A DNA stretch of 64,000 bases, taken from assembly GCA_017654935.2 (NCBI GenBank), contig CM065697.1:43988059-44052058 (forward strand), read 5' to 3'. The stretch comes from Phymorhynchus buccinoides (Eukaryota; Mollusca; Gastropoda; Neogastropoda; Raphitomidae). The position numbers and the translations under genes are program-made. The notes under the pieces are model-generated. The model had not been told where the DNA came from, made no database searches, and saw only the letters and a list, made by a program, of their open reading frames with translations. Shown here piece by piece: positions 1 to 13,100 of the stretch (its first letter is position 1; every line of letters begins with the position of its first letter).

Positions 1-475
1 GGAGGTTTTGCCTTTTTATTGAGTGTTATCCTTTGTGTTAAATAGCGTTTTAAAGTGATTTTCATTATATTACGCCTTTTTGGTGGTGTTCGGAACACAT
101 TTCAGTGTTGTCCCTCTTTAGTCTAGAACCTTGGTAAGTTGGTAGCCTATTTACCGTAGTTTTCAGAGGATTGGACTTCAGACTATTCTGATGCCTGAAA
201 TCTACATCTTTGCCGAGAAATCGATGTACAAAGCCATGCCACTTAGTTTGTAAAATTCAAAATGGCGGACGATATAAAAAATACAAAAATAAATAATAAA
301 TATTAGAAAAATACCCTGACTTATCAGTATTTAATGATGAATCCTCTGTTCTTCCTGCATGCCACAAGACACCTCTGAATGTGAATATATTAAGGGGCGA
401 ATCTTTCCCAAACAGCAAACAATTCGAATGAGGAAAGGGTACTTATTTCATGGAGTAGAATATTCTCTTAACACC
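1..475 (+). other. Unassigned, probably SR gene intron
   Basis: The stretch is AT-rich. I see no exon, repeat unit or RNA gene here. Confidence 0.4.
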
Positions 476-1255
476 GGTGGCTGGTGGTGATGACACCGAG
501 GCCGGCCCTGAAAACTTCTGGACTGATGGTGTCTGTCATGGCTGTAGCCAGTGTAGGGAGTGAGTTCCATTCTCTCAACGTGCGAGGGAAGAAGGAATAG
601 TAGAGGACCGGGTGTGCTGTCCTTTCTTGAAAGAATCTCTGTGATCCTCTTGTTCTAGGGTCACTGGGGCGTAGGTACTGGTTGGGGTTTAATTCAACGA
701 ATGGGCATATTTTGAGGGAGAGGCCTGGACAGTGGGGATGGAGTTGAGGTAACTGAAAGGTGAGGACAGGGGGGAAGGGAGAAGTAGGGGCGGGAGGGGA
801 GGAGGCTCAGATCTGGGATTTGAATTCTTCCACCGAGGCCGATGATATTGCCTCAGGTGGAAGAGAGTTCCACTCACAGTCACAGCCCTGGGAAAGAATG
901 AATACTTCCTGTAATTTGTTTTACAGGCAGGAAGTAGGTAGGCTGCTGGGTGAGTGTCGCATGTCGTGATGGAGGATTGGGGACTGGCTGGTGTGGGATG
1001 TTGATAGCCACCTCTCCATGGTGGAACTTGAGGAATGTGGCCAGTCTTGTGGAGCGTAGCCTGTCCTTGAGTGGAGGCCACTGCAGCTGGGTCAACATGT
1101 TGTCCACGCTGGATGTTTGGCAGTGACGATTTACAGCCCATTTAGCTGCGTGGCGCTGGACCCGCTCAGTCTTGCCAGTAGTTTTTTGCTGTACGAGGGT
1201 CCCAGACAGGGACGGCATATTCTAAAGTGGAATGTACCAAGGCTTAGTTTATAGG
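476..1255 (-). mobile_element. LINE reverse-transcriptase C-terminus, decayed
   Basis: On the - strand, EYAVPVWDPRTAK is followed by RVQRHAAKWAVNRHCQTSS and MLTQLQWPPLKDRLRSTRL, typical of the end of CR1/Jockey-type LINE polymerase proteins. Two SFFPR..WNSLP-like tails follow. Frameshifts show the copy is dead. Confidence 0.8.
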
Positions 1256-1319
1256 CTGTTTACTTGACAGTGATGGAGCCTATCCTTAAATTTTGTCGAA
1301 GGAAGCCTAATGTCTTGTT

Positions 1320-1610
1320 AGGGGCAGTGGGTGGATGCCTCGTGCCTCCATACGGAGAACTGGATGACCCTGCCCCCTCCACGAATCTCCCTGTGGGGAT
1401 ACCGGGGGGTCTTTCATAAAAATAGTTCCCACACCTTCTGGAAGTTTTGTAGTTGTAACTTCCTCTAATCTGCCACTCTCTTTGACTCTGCCTTTTTCTT
1501 TGCTTTCTAATTCTATCTACTATCTTTCTGACTTATGGGCCAATTCTCCTGCCTTTTTTCAAACAATCTTCTTACTATATTTTCTCCTTTGAGATTGTTC
1601 AAAAGAACCT
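1320..1610 (+). repeat. GAA-tailed interspersed repeat, 5' and body (copy 1)
   Basis: Shares ccgggg(g)tcttt, aatagttccc, accttctggaagttttgt and the ctctttgactctgcctttt body with about nine other copies. It extends further 5' (cagtgggtggatgcctcgtg) like the copy at 50497. Confidence 0.85.
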
Positions 1611-1787
1611 ATCTCTTCTTTTCACTTTCAGTTGATCGATCATTCTTATTTCTACTTCTAGCATCCCCAGGGGGGGAAAAAACTGAAAACCAAGGGGTCG
1701 GTTCCGTTTGACTATAGACATTTATTGATTTACTCAAATTAGAGAATGAGCATACTTGGCGTTGGTCAGACCCCTGACCACTTGAGT

Positions 1788-2372
1788 ACGCCTGTTCCGT
1801 TTGGGATCCTTACACGAAGAGGCTTGTGGATAAGATCGCAGCAGTACGAAGAAGGGCGGCTCGCTTCATGCTCAACCGCTACTACACCTCAAGTGTGAGC
1901 AACATGCTGACTCGTCTGGGTTCGCCTACGCTGGAACACTTATATCAAATACAGTACATTGTCCCAAGTCAGCAGCAGCAGAATTCATCCAGCTGTAACC
2001 GATAGAGAAGAGAACACAACCAACAACTGAGTGTTATTTCGTGCCGAACTGAGTATAGACTTCCTTCTTTCCCAGGACGATCAGGGACTGGAACTAACTG
2101 TCCGAGGTGGCTGCATCAGTGCCATCCATCGACATGTTCCAGTCAAGAGTCAACTCACAGTGGATGTATTTTTTAAGCTGTTCCTGTTCCTGCCTAACTC
2201 GGCATCACATTGGGAATCCACAGGGAGAACTGAATGGTTGGGTTAAAAAAAAAGTAGTTTTAGGGGTTTTGTTTTATTTTCTTGTCCGACCTGGAACCTC
2301 GACCGGTATAGTGCCAATGAATCAAAGTGTTGATTGTGGGCGCTCATCTGGAAGAAGAAGAAGAAGAAGAAC
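1788..2372 (+). mobile_element. LINE reverse-transcriptase C-terminus and GAA-tailed 3' end
   Basis: Reads VWDPYTKRLVDKIAAVRRR then AARFMLNRYYTSSVSNML, and later LPSFPRTIRDWN before frame damage. The 3' part has ctcgaccggtatagtgccaa and ends in (GAA)n at about 2350-2370. A related 3' end is at 28060-28145. Confidence 0.8.
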
Positions 2373-2678
2373 ATTTAGGGATTCAAGCTGTAGTGACCCA
2401 GCCAGCTCGCACCTGTTCAGCGAGGTCGTGTGTGATGCCATGTCCTGGAACAGAACATGGAGGGGTAAAGGGAGACAATTAAGGCTATTTACTCAACGGT
2501 AGATTTATAATGTTCGCTGAGTTTCTGTTTGAGAAACGTTTTAGTTATATTTTCACATTTCTACCCCTAGGTGAGGTAATATAAAAGAAAAGAGCTCGTC
2601 TGATTGTTTTCACTGTTTTTTGCTTTGACAGGTTTATGGGGAAGTAAGATACATTGATGGAATGATGGGACTGGATTG

Positions 2679-2758
2679 CCCTCACATAAGCGCTAATAAG
2701 CGCTTTGTGCTCGGTAAAAAGCGCTATTTAAGTGTCCGTTTTTTATTATTATTATTAA
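2679..2758 (+). repeat. LINE/SINE 3' tail with ATT repeats
   Basis: Has the gcgctttgtgctcggtaaaa and gcgctatttaa pattern followed by (ATT)n. The same type of tail is seen at 42590-42672 and, reversed, at 36281-36400 and 47500-47580. Confidence 0.6.
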
Positions 2759-3591
2759 TACTCACTAATTGTATATAATCTACATGGCTCATTCACCAGC
2801 TGCTTCATAGCATTTTTCAATTTAGTTATTGTTATTTGTTTGCCCCAAATCAATACTTGCTTAGGTTTAGACAAGTCCCATCAGCTCACTATAACTATAA
2901 GATTACTGATCAGTATGGGAAAATGTCTAATGATGATTTTTTTTTACATTGTCAATGCATTGCAAAAACTGAGTTTTTAATTTTATGCAAAGTAACTCTT
3001 CTTAAGAAAACAATTTATTTATAATTATGAGATGTGAATGCTCAAACTGCGGAAGCTCGTTATATTTTATTATATAATCAACTAATGTACTACTCTGCTA
3101 CTAATACTATAATTTACTGTTAGTGCTGTTTTGAAAGATATGTTCACATTTGTACTGAATTGTCTTTTTTTCTGCTTTGTTTCAGGGGTGGAAGTTGGTG
3201 AGGACCTTATAATCTTCTGTTTTTTGGTTCTACTACTGTTTGATCCTTTTTGCTATTGTTGAAAAGTGTTAGAATTTGAGAAAGTGAAAAGCATACTGCA
3301 TGCTCGATTTATTTACTGGTTCGGATGGTGACGCTTGTAGTTGTAATGCTTGCGGTTAAGATAATTGATAAGGCTCTGTTTGGTATTATAAACAAAGTAG
3401 CTATGTGATTTGGGACAATACAATTTAAAGCTTTGTAACTTGGCAATTTGTCATTGAAAACGTACTTGATTTTCAAAGGATGTTGATTTAGCATCTTGTA
3501 TAGTCATGTGTACAACTACAAGTTATTGTAAAGTAATGCTTAGTAAAAATGTCATTGTCACGCTCACAGTTTCAGTGTGATCATGCAGGGT
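2759..3591 (+). other. AT-rich SR intron, nothing recognised
   Basis: No exon, RNA gene or repeat family could be identified. Confidence 0.4.
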
Positions 3592-3842
3592 TTAACCCTT
3601 TCACCGCCAGCCATATTTCAGCCAAAATTTCAGCCACTAAATTTACCTGGATAGAGAACAAAATCCATCTGCAGTATTGGGGATTCTTCTGTGACAGATA
3701 TTGAATAAGGTTTATCCTTACTTCCCAAAACTAAGATGATAGGGTTTTGGGATAATAGACCCCGATTTCATGCCTTTTACTAGTGACATAGGTGTTAAAT
3801 CACTGTGGTGCTAAAATGCGACTTTGGCGGCGAAAGGGTTAA
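3592..3842. mobile_element. piggyBac-like MITE, family CCCTTTCACCGCC (copy 1)
   Basis: TTAA flanks both ends. The inverted ends are CCCTTTCACCGCCAGCCAT and GGCGGCGAAAGGG. The interior matches six other copies in the window. TTAA duplications and CCC-starting ends fit piggyBac-type elements. Confidence 0.85.
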
Positions 3843-4082
3843 ATTGTTTTGACAGTCAAAACTTTATTCAATAATGCAATGTTATGACTGCTATGATTAT
3901 AGTATTGTGTAGTTTCATTATTATTATTGCTCTTTACCTAGTGTATTTTTGAATTTGATTAGATTTTATTGAAAAAAAACCACTTATGATTTATGTATTA
4001 GTTGCATAAGGTTTGTGTGTTAATGTAAGATTATCAGGTGAAGATAGAACTGTGCACATGTTCAGCGTATATTTATTTTCAG

Positions 4083-4123
4083 CATATGCATTTGTGGACT
4101 TTGAAGACTACAGAGATGCAGAG
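4083..4123 (+). CDS. SR gene exon, RRM RNP1 segment
   Basis: A 41-nt exon follows a cag acceptor and precedes a gtaag donor. It begins with the last two bases of a codon, then reads YAFVDFEDYRDAE, the RNP1 strand and the following helix of an RRM. The phase-2 start means an upstream exon supplies one base of the preceding codon. Confidence 0.88.
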
Positions 4124-7100
4124 GTAAGATTTTTTAAACTCAGATATCTCTTATCAACTTTTTTTGTAAATTAGGCTGTAATGATGTAAGAGTTTGAATC
4201 ACACTAAATAAAAGTAACAGATTTGCTGAAAAACTGGATTCCGAAGTAGGGGATGGGGTGGGGTGGGGGGGGCATGCATTGTGTGGAAAATCAGAGGCAA
4301 GTGACTTTCAGTATTTGAAATAAGGGAGTATTGTTTAACTTTTTAAAGAATGATTTAATGATTAAAATGGTGTGGGAAACCAGTCATTAAACATAAACTT
4401 TGTTAAAATATGTAAGCTTACAAGTTCTTTTCATTTTTAACTCTGGCATATTAAAACAAGAATTTTGCTTTGTAATTGTGTTGTGATGGGGATTTGAAGG
4501 TTCTGCTGGAATGAGTTAACATCTGCAATGTGTTTCAAGATAAGAATTTTTATTTTTTTTACTCCAGTTTTTCATCTGCCTTTCACCGTATTCGACTTTT
4601 TGCCTTTGTATTTGCTTGTATGAAAAAATTGTTGAGGAAAAAGTATGTGTGTGAATGAATGGATGCCCAATGTAAATGATATAATGATGCTGTTTTCACA
4701 TGCCATGTTCTATTTATCTATGATCAGTTAGGGCCCTTAAGTTTGCCCTGCCCTGCCAAGTTGCCTTACCGCTTCTTCTTGAACCCACCACTGTCGTATG
4801 AATCCGAACCGTACCCCCCTACACCAGAACCCACGCGTCTTCTTCTTACCAGTCAGCTCCTTAAGAGAAACCCGCGCCGCCGCCTCCCTGCCTAGCCAGC
4901 AGAGTTGTAAACCATGAGTTGCCCCCCTTTTTCCTTTGCCGGCCGGTCACCTAGCCCTTTTTGTGCTGACCATGAGAATGAAAGCATGGCAGCGGTACTA
5001 CCTAAGCGTTGAGCCTTCTCCTTTGAAATTGTACCAACCATGTCCAGTCCGGTTGCCTGCCCCTGCCTGACCAGGCTCCATCCTCAGCCAGCCAGGGGCC
5101 ACCTTGCCTGGGGGCTGAGTAGGTGTTCTCTCCTCACTGTCAGTCATTTCTCAAACTCTCAAGTCATTTTGTGCACACTTTTTTTTAATTTTTTAGCAGA
5201 TTTTCTTTCTCTCCTTGTTTTTGTTATGTTTTTCTTTTGGGGGGGGGGGGGGGGGGGGGGGGTTACCTTGATGTAAACATTTTAAGTCTGAAATGAAATG
5301 TTCGTGCAAAGAGAGGCATAATTTTGGTTTTTAATTATGTGGCATGTGTTTGTTGGAATTATGTAAAGGTTTGTTTTGGGCAGAACAGCATTTTTACTTT
5401 GAGCAACAACTGCAGTATTGTATTTTCACAGTTTTTCATGCACACAAAAGTTCAGTTAGGAGTAGATTGCATGGATTCTTGACAACAACCTGTTATGAAG
5501 TATGGTTTTGTAAATCAGTGCTCTGACCGACTAAAATTAATAAGAATGATTTTATTTGGTTCTGTTTGGAAGAGAGAAAATGTCAACACAGAAAGTGGCA
5601 CGTTTAGCTGGTCATTGGGAACCACTATCCATAGCTCCAGTTATCCTGAAAGTCCACGTAGAAGAATGGAGATATTTTGGGCAATGCATCTGCTTAGTAA
5701 AAATATATATCGCTCCACTGAAGGAAAAGACCAGAAATGTCAGTTGATTAAGAAACGCATTTTCAAAGTATTGCTGTCATTTCAGTGGTGGCCGATTGCA
5801 TAGCCAAGTTAGTACCATATTTTTGGACTAAAAGGTGCACCTGATTATAAGGCACCCCCCCTCCCTAATTTTTACACAAAATTCAGATTCTGTTATTATA
5901 TTTTCTTACTATTTTAGTAGTCATGTCATAAGGCGCAGGGGTCTCAGTCTGGGGAAAAAGTATCGCCTTATAGTCCGAAAGATATGGTAGATATATTTTC
6001 ATGATTATTTTGCTGCTGGCAGTTAATTTTTCACAGGTCCTTTAGGGCCACGGCCCGTGAAGTCCTGGCAGTGGATCTTGCAGCATGTACCTTATTTTAC
6101 GGACTATAAGGCGCACCCCCCAAATTTGACTCAAAATGTAGATTTTGTTTCTCTATTTCCTTGCTACACTAGCGACCAAAAGTTAAGGCCCAGAAAAACA
6201 ATCATCTCCGAAAACTCACAAACTCAATAAAACGCACCCAGCTCATAACAAAACTGAATTTATTCTTTTGACATTAAGTTAATTCCAAAAAATCATTAAT
6301 CAGAACGAGTTCAGTCAACAAAATGCCCCTTTCAACAACTTCCCCCTCCTCTTGAAAAGTCACACTCAGAATCAATGCACTTTGGAACAGTCAGTACACA
6401 TTACTGATTTTCTGTTGTGCGGATGCCTTCCTCTCATGGTGACACATCACCACACAAAATTTGAAGCGATTCGGTTAAGCGGTTCGGGAGATATCCTTGC
6501 GACAGACAGAAAACGCACACAAAAAACCCACATTACTGACTTCCAAAGTGCATTGATTCTGAATGTGTGACTTTTCAAGAGGAGGGGGAAGTTGTTGAAG
6601 GGGGCATTTTGTTGACTGAACTCGTTCTGATTAATGATTTTTTGGAATGAACTTAATGTTAAAAGAATAAATTCAGTTTTGTTATGAGCTGGGTGCGTTT
6701 TATTGAGTTCGTGAGTTTTTGGAGATGATTGTCTTTCTGGGCCTTAACTTTTGGTCGCTAGTGTATATTAGCATCCACATTATAAGGCGCAGGGATCTCA
6801 GTCTGGGAAAAAGTATCGCCGTATGGTCCGTAAAATACGGTAATGTGTTTGTGCATGTGTGCACGTGTGTGTGTGTGTGTGTGTGTGTGAAGCTTTCTAC
6901 AAACATGAAAAAAGTGCTGGCAGTCCTACAAGAAGCAGTGGGTTTTTTTTCTCGTGAACATGCCCATCATGATTTTTCTGACAATTAGTGTCTTAATCTT
7001 AAACCCTCAAGTTATGTGAGACGTTAATGTTAAAAGTGTTCAAGTCTTTGCAGAAAACAAACTTGTCAGTACAGGGCAATGTAGAGATCAACTGTAAAGC

Positions 7101-10100
7101 TTGCATTTCGCAATGTCAAGCTGGTTTGGAGGAAAACACACCAGGAACTCATCCCCTCACCCTTTTTTTCTGCTTGATTAGCTGCCATTATTCTTGCCAA
7201 AATTACTGGCCTTGTTTAAAACCATGTTTTTTGGTGGTGGCAGTTTCGTTATCTACAAATTTGAATCTTTTTGAAGTAGTTTGCAGATATGTTTTTTAAT
7301 GAAGTTTTAATTATTTCTGTAAAACGATTTGAAAGGCAAGCACATTTTGATTTTCACATCTTATACCTTTTTCGTGGATGCATGTGACATGGTCCTTCCA
7401 GATTAAATCACAAACGTAAACAGACATACCTGAAATATAAAAGGATAAAAGTAGTCTATTAGCATGATTATTAATGGGTTTTTTTTAGCTTTTCTTTCTT
7501 ATCCTACTGCTGCTTTAAACAGTGAATCCATCTTTCCATCAGCACAAACCAACAATACATAATGAGCTGCATTTTTGTTCACCCTTCTTTGTGTTTTAAG
7601 GGGGTGGGGTGGGTGTGCTATTGTTAGAAATGGAAGTGGAGTGCACCGTTCTTGTTATAAAGTGTTGTTGGGGTGGGGGGTGCTACTGTTTGAAGTGGAG
7701 TGTAGCGTTCTGGTTATAAAGCAGTTTTTTTTTTGGGGGGGGGGGTGCTACTGTTTGAAGTGGAAGTGGAGAGTAGCATTCTGGTTATAAAGCGTTGTTT
7801 GGGAGTGGGGGGGGGGGAGGGGGGTGCTACTGGTGGAAGTGGAATGTAGCGTTCTGGTTATAAAGCGTTGTGTTTGGGGGGGGGGGGGGGGGTGCTACTG
7901 GTGGAAGTGGAATGTAGCGTTCTGGTTATAAAGCGTTGTTTGTGGGGGGGGGGGGGGGGTGCTACTGTTTGAAGTGGAAGTGGAGTGCAGCGTTCTGGTT
8001 ATAAAGCATTGCTTCCATTTGGTTTTGCCAGGACTGCATCAAGTACGAGAACGGGCGAGACGTGTGTGGGTCCAGCATCATAGTGGAGTGGGCCAAGGGC
8101 AGCCCCCGCAGACCCCTGGTAACTATCTGCAGTAGCAACGCTCTGGGCGCATCCCTGGCTTGATAATGATCACACTGACATGATTTGATGAAGCTAAGCA
8201 TGCATCCTCACACTCCTACGCGTGCACAGCACTGCTATGTGGCAGTAGCAATGCTCTCGGTGGCTTGATAATCACACTCACACACGATGAAAAAACTAAG
8301 CATGCATCCTCGCACACAGCTATGTGGCAGTAGAAATGCTCTCAGTGGCTTGATAATGATCACACTCACACACGATGAAAAAACTAAGCATGCATCCTCG
8401 CACACAGCTATGTGGCAGTAGAAATGCTCTCAGTGGCTTGATAATGATCACACTGACAAATGATGAAAAAACTAAGCATACATTTTCACACTCGTACGCA
8501 TGCAATGTACACAGCATGCCCGTCTATAGTAGCAGTGCTCTGGGCAAATCGATGGCTTGCAAATAATTCAGTATTTGGTATATTCTAGTCACAGAGACTA
8601 ATCTCGGTGAAATTCGGGCTGCTCTCCCCTGGAGAGTGCGTCACCGCAAGTACAGCGCCTACACAATTTTAAGAAAGTAAAATGGGGGGGGGGGGGGGGG
8701 GGGGTAAACCTAGCTATCAATTTGGCCATACCAGGCAACGGGATTTCTCCCTGCTCTTACTGACTTTCAACTGCCGTGGGATTTGTACGTGCATAAAGCG
8801 CACGAGTCAGACTAGCTTTATGTCCCCACCCGAAGGACTCGACGTTCAGTTCGATTTTCCTGTCAAACTAGAAAGAAAGGGCGAGGCCGGGATTCGAACC
8901 CATGTCATTCACATTGCAGTCACCAGACCTGTTTACTCTACTGTTTTCGAGTAGTATTCTACTCAGTTTGGACCTCTACTACTCTTCAAAACTAAAAATA
9001 ATAATATTTAATTCTTGATTACTACTTATATTCAGTTAACATTATTTGATGGTTTAATGAATAAAACTACACATTTTGCACCCAGACTACTCATTTCAGC
9101 TATCCAGACTACTCAAGACTTGTGTATACATGGGGTAAACAGGTCTGAGTCACGCATTACATTTGGCAGGCGAACGTCTTAACCACTCTGCCACCTTTCT
9201 CACTTTCACACTTGGAAAAACTAAGCATGCAATTGCATCCTCACACGCATCTGCAGTAGCAATGCTGTGGCCAAAGGGCTTGCTTGCTAATAATTCACAC
9301 GTGCACACAGAAACTAAGTATGCATCCTCGCACACTTGTACGCACCCACAGCACAGCTATGTGGCAGTAGCAATGCTGTGGGCAAAGTTTTTGCTTGATA
9401 AAATTGCACGTGCGTGCAGAAAAAATAAGTATGCATCTTCGTAGACTCGCATGCTCATAGAATGCGCGTACAACACTCGCACAGAGACAATAAGTAATTG
9501 AACACGAGTATGTGAATGGGTGCAACTTTTTGCTTTTCAAAAAGGTTTCAGTTGTTTTTCTTAGTTTTTTTGGGTTATTATACCTGAAACTGAACTTCCT
9601 TTTCTTTAAAAAATGCTTTTGTCAAAAAACATTTTGGCAATGGCACATGAAATGAACTTTTGTATTATGGATTGATATAAAACTAAACTTCATGTAATTG
9701 CAGGAGAGCTATCTAAAATGCTTTCATAATTCTGATTTTGCTTCATCTTCAGGGAATTACCCCTGTATCCTGCCGGGACCTGAGCAGCCTCTGAACCCCT
9801 GTCTTTCACTTTTTGTTTTCGTTTTGGGGGATTGCACCCATGTATGTGTGGACTTTTCTGAGGCAACTTTGCAAAGATACACTATTGTAGTTGATTTGAA
9901 TTAACCCTGCTTCAGCAAAAATGGTGCTCTGACACCTACATATTTCTTAAAACTCCAAATTGATATGTAACAAAACAAACAGCCACCGTATTTTTCGGCT
10001 CATTAGGCGCTGCTGTAAGGCGAATAGGGCAATTTTCATTAAAAATCTGACAAAATCCAAGTAAAGGGCGCCCTCGTTTATAAGGCGATACACACCTCGC

Positions 10101-13100
10101 AACAGAAAGTCGAAGTTTGAAGCCCGTACACGTCTTGTAAACGATTACTGACCGCCATTATTGTTGTCGTAAACGAGAGTTGGTTCCCTTCTCAAATAAT
10201 CGAAACTTCCGTTTTTGCGACTTCCGGTTGTATTTGAACAATTCTTCGCGAAAACTGGTAGAATTATGGCATTTTAAGCTGTACAACAATGCTTTTTTAC
10301 ATCCAATGAAGGGTTGTGGCATCTGTTGGACGGTATCTCGGATGATAATAGGGATTTTGAAGCATTTTAACGTGATTATTCGTCGTATCGGTGACTCGTT
10401 ACCACTTTCGATGTTGTGACTCACAGTAGACTGTACTGAGTACGGCAATCGTTGCCTCTCTTCTCATGATTTTGGTCACTTATAGGGCGCATAGGTCAAA
10501 ATTGGAGAAAAAAATATCGCCTTATAGTCCGAAAAACACGGTAATGGTTTTACTGTAATTATAAAAAAAAAATTATCCAAGTAAATTCCTTGCTGTAATC
10601 CAATTTGTAAAGTAATTTGCGACAAGATGAAAAGATATTAAAAAAAATATGGAAAAAACACACCCACACATGTACAAAAACGCAGTCATGTTGCCAGTTG
10701 AAAGGTTTTGTATAATTTGCTTGGAAGTTGACCTGTTTTGTGCATGCCAATGTATTTTACGGATTATAAGGCACTACTTATATTCCCCAAATGAGAATCC
10801 TTTATAATGACTGTTGTTATCTATTAAGAAGCTATTCTAGCACAAATATACTTTAACCCTTTCGCCGCCAACCATTTTTCAGCAAAAAAATACCATTAAG
10901 CTTATCTGGGTAGAGAAAAAAAATTATCTGCAATATTGTAAATTCCTCTGTGACATGTATAACATTTGACCTATCCTTACCTCCCAAAATTAAGAAAATA
11001 GGGTCTTCGGGTAACAGACCCCGATTTGATGACATGGGTGTTAAACCATTATGGTGCATAAATGCAACATTGGTGGTGAAAGGGTTAATGTATATTCTGC
11101 GTCTTTAGTTATACTACATTATATAACCAGGTGCGCCTTATCCCTTTCAACGCCAGCCATTTTTCAGCTGAAACTTTCCATTACACTTACCTGGGTATAG
11201 AACAGATTTTGTCTGCAATATTGGGGATTCCTCTGTGACATGCATAAAATAGGACATATCCTTACTTCCCAAAATGAAGAACATAAGGTCACTGGATACT
11301 AGACCCTCATTTGATGCCTTTCAGTGACATGGGTGTTAAATCATTGTGGTGCCAAGAGGTGACAGTGGCGATGAAAGGGTTAAAGTAAACACTGGTTTAG
11401 TGTTTGGAGTTGCGCTGGGTGCTTACTTTGGCCCTGCATTTTGTGTCGACAAGCAGAGCTATGATGAGTGCTACCGGTGCCACCGCTCCGGTCACTGGGC
11501 CCGGGACTGCCCAGATGACCGGTGGGGCGGCGGAGGTGGTGGTGGATTCCGCAGCGCACGATCCGGACGCCGGGGGTACTCCCCTCCGCGCAGGAGGAAA
11601 AGGTGAGGACGCCTGCTAGCTTTGTTGGCTGTTGATATTCAATCATTTTTATTCATACTCTTCATTCATTCCACAATTCCTGCTTTCACTCACTCTTTCG
11701 TCAACATACATCAGACCTGCCTACTGCTACGATTTGGCCGTAGCAGCTACGAAAAATAAAGCTTTGCTACGGAGCTACGGCAACCTTAACGTTGCTACGG
11801 GAAAAACAAATTGCCGCCGCATTTTATTTTTGCTTATGTTGTTCCCAGTTTTGTCGGTTTCTAAGAGCAGACGCAGTGTCACGCGCGATAACCTAGTCAC
11901 TTCCGTTTTTATCAAAGTGACTGCGCATGCGTTATTATTTTCTCTGAAAAAAATGGCGGACTCCAGCAGCAGTAGCGATTTGGGAGATATTTCAAACGAA
12001 GAAAAACGAACCCAAACCAGAAAGCGAAAATCATCTGGCACACCATCTTGTTCTAAGAAAAAACATTGGCCTGCCGCACAAGTTTTTAAAATAGCTTACA
12101 CGGAGGAGTGGCCTTGCATCGTCAGAAGTTGACTCGGTGCGAATCATGCTCGCTGCAGTGCAACCTCTGCCATGCGGACTTCTCTGTGAATCATGGCGGT
12201 AGAGACGATTGCCGTCAACACGTTCAATCGGCGAAACATATTAAGCAGTGCGTTTCGGCTCAGGCAGAGAACAGATCAATTGCCGTTGTTTGTGGATGCT
12301 ACGGAAAAATTTGCCATGCTACTGAAAATTGATGGCTGGGCTACTGATTGGGAAAATTCCAAGTAGGCAGGTCTGATACATGTGTATATAAATGAAGTCG
12401 GCGCAAAATCAAAATGGGGCAAATGCAAAAAAGCAACTCTTGATAGGTAATATAATGAAAGAATAAGAAAGTCGTCAGTTTCTCAAACTTAGCTTTGTTG
12501 ACTGTTGACAAAGTCTGCAAAATGCAATATTTTTTGGGGAAGCATTTTCCAAGTCTGGGTAAACCTTTCAGTGATGTACCGAGGTTCGAAAGTTGATCGG
12601 ACAAACTGTCCTGAGACGAGAAATCAATACAGTGGAACCTCCCTTATAAGACCTTCAAAAATGTCCTGTGATATGGGCCTCGGGACATCACTGGCTTTAG
12701 AATATAGCCAAGTGGCAGAGAGGGTTTGAGTGGAGTGCGTTTAAACATATTGCTCTGACTGCAACTCTGTATGGGTTTCTGATATATAAAAAAAGTCCTT
12801 TTTTTCCTCCAATTTATCTGTCCAGTGACGATGCTCAGTTTAGTTATCATAGTTCCATTTTTCTTTTTGACAGCCAAATTATAGACACGTTTGTGGAGAA
12901 AACATATTTTAATGTAAGTGAAAGTGACTTTAAACAAAACTCGTCCCACCGAACTTTGATGTTTTTTAGATGAAATTGGGTTTCGCTGCCAGTCATTAAT
13001 GTGATGTGTAGTCATTGTCTTTTCTCTCTGACGTGTTTTCATTTAAAATACGCCTTAAGAGTTTTTAACCTTAATGTATTTATTCTTTTTCATTTTACTT

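Noticed and set aside
241..300. ATGGCGGACGAT as a possible start codon of the SR gene
   Set aside because: The frame stops after 14 codons and does not encode an RRM.
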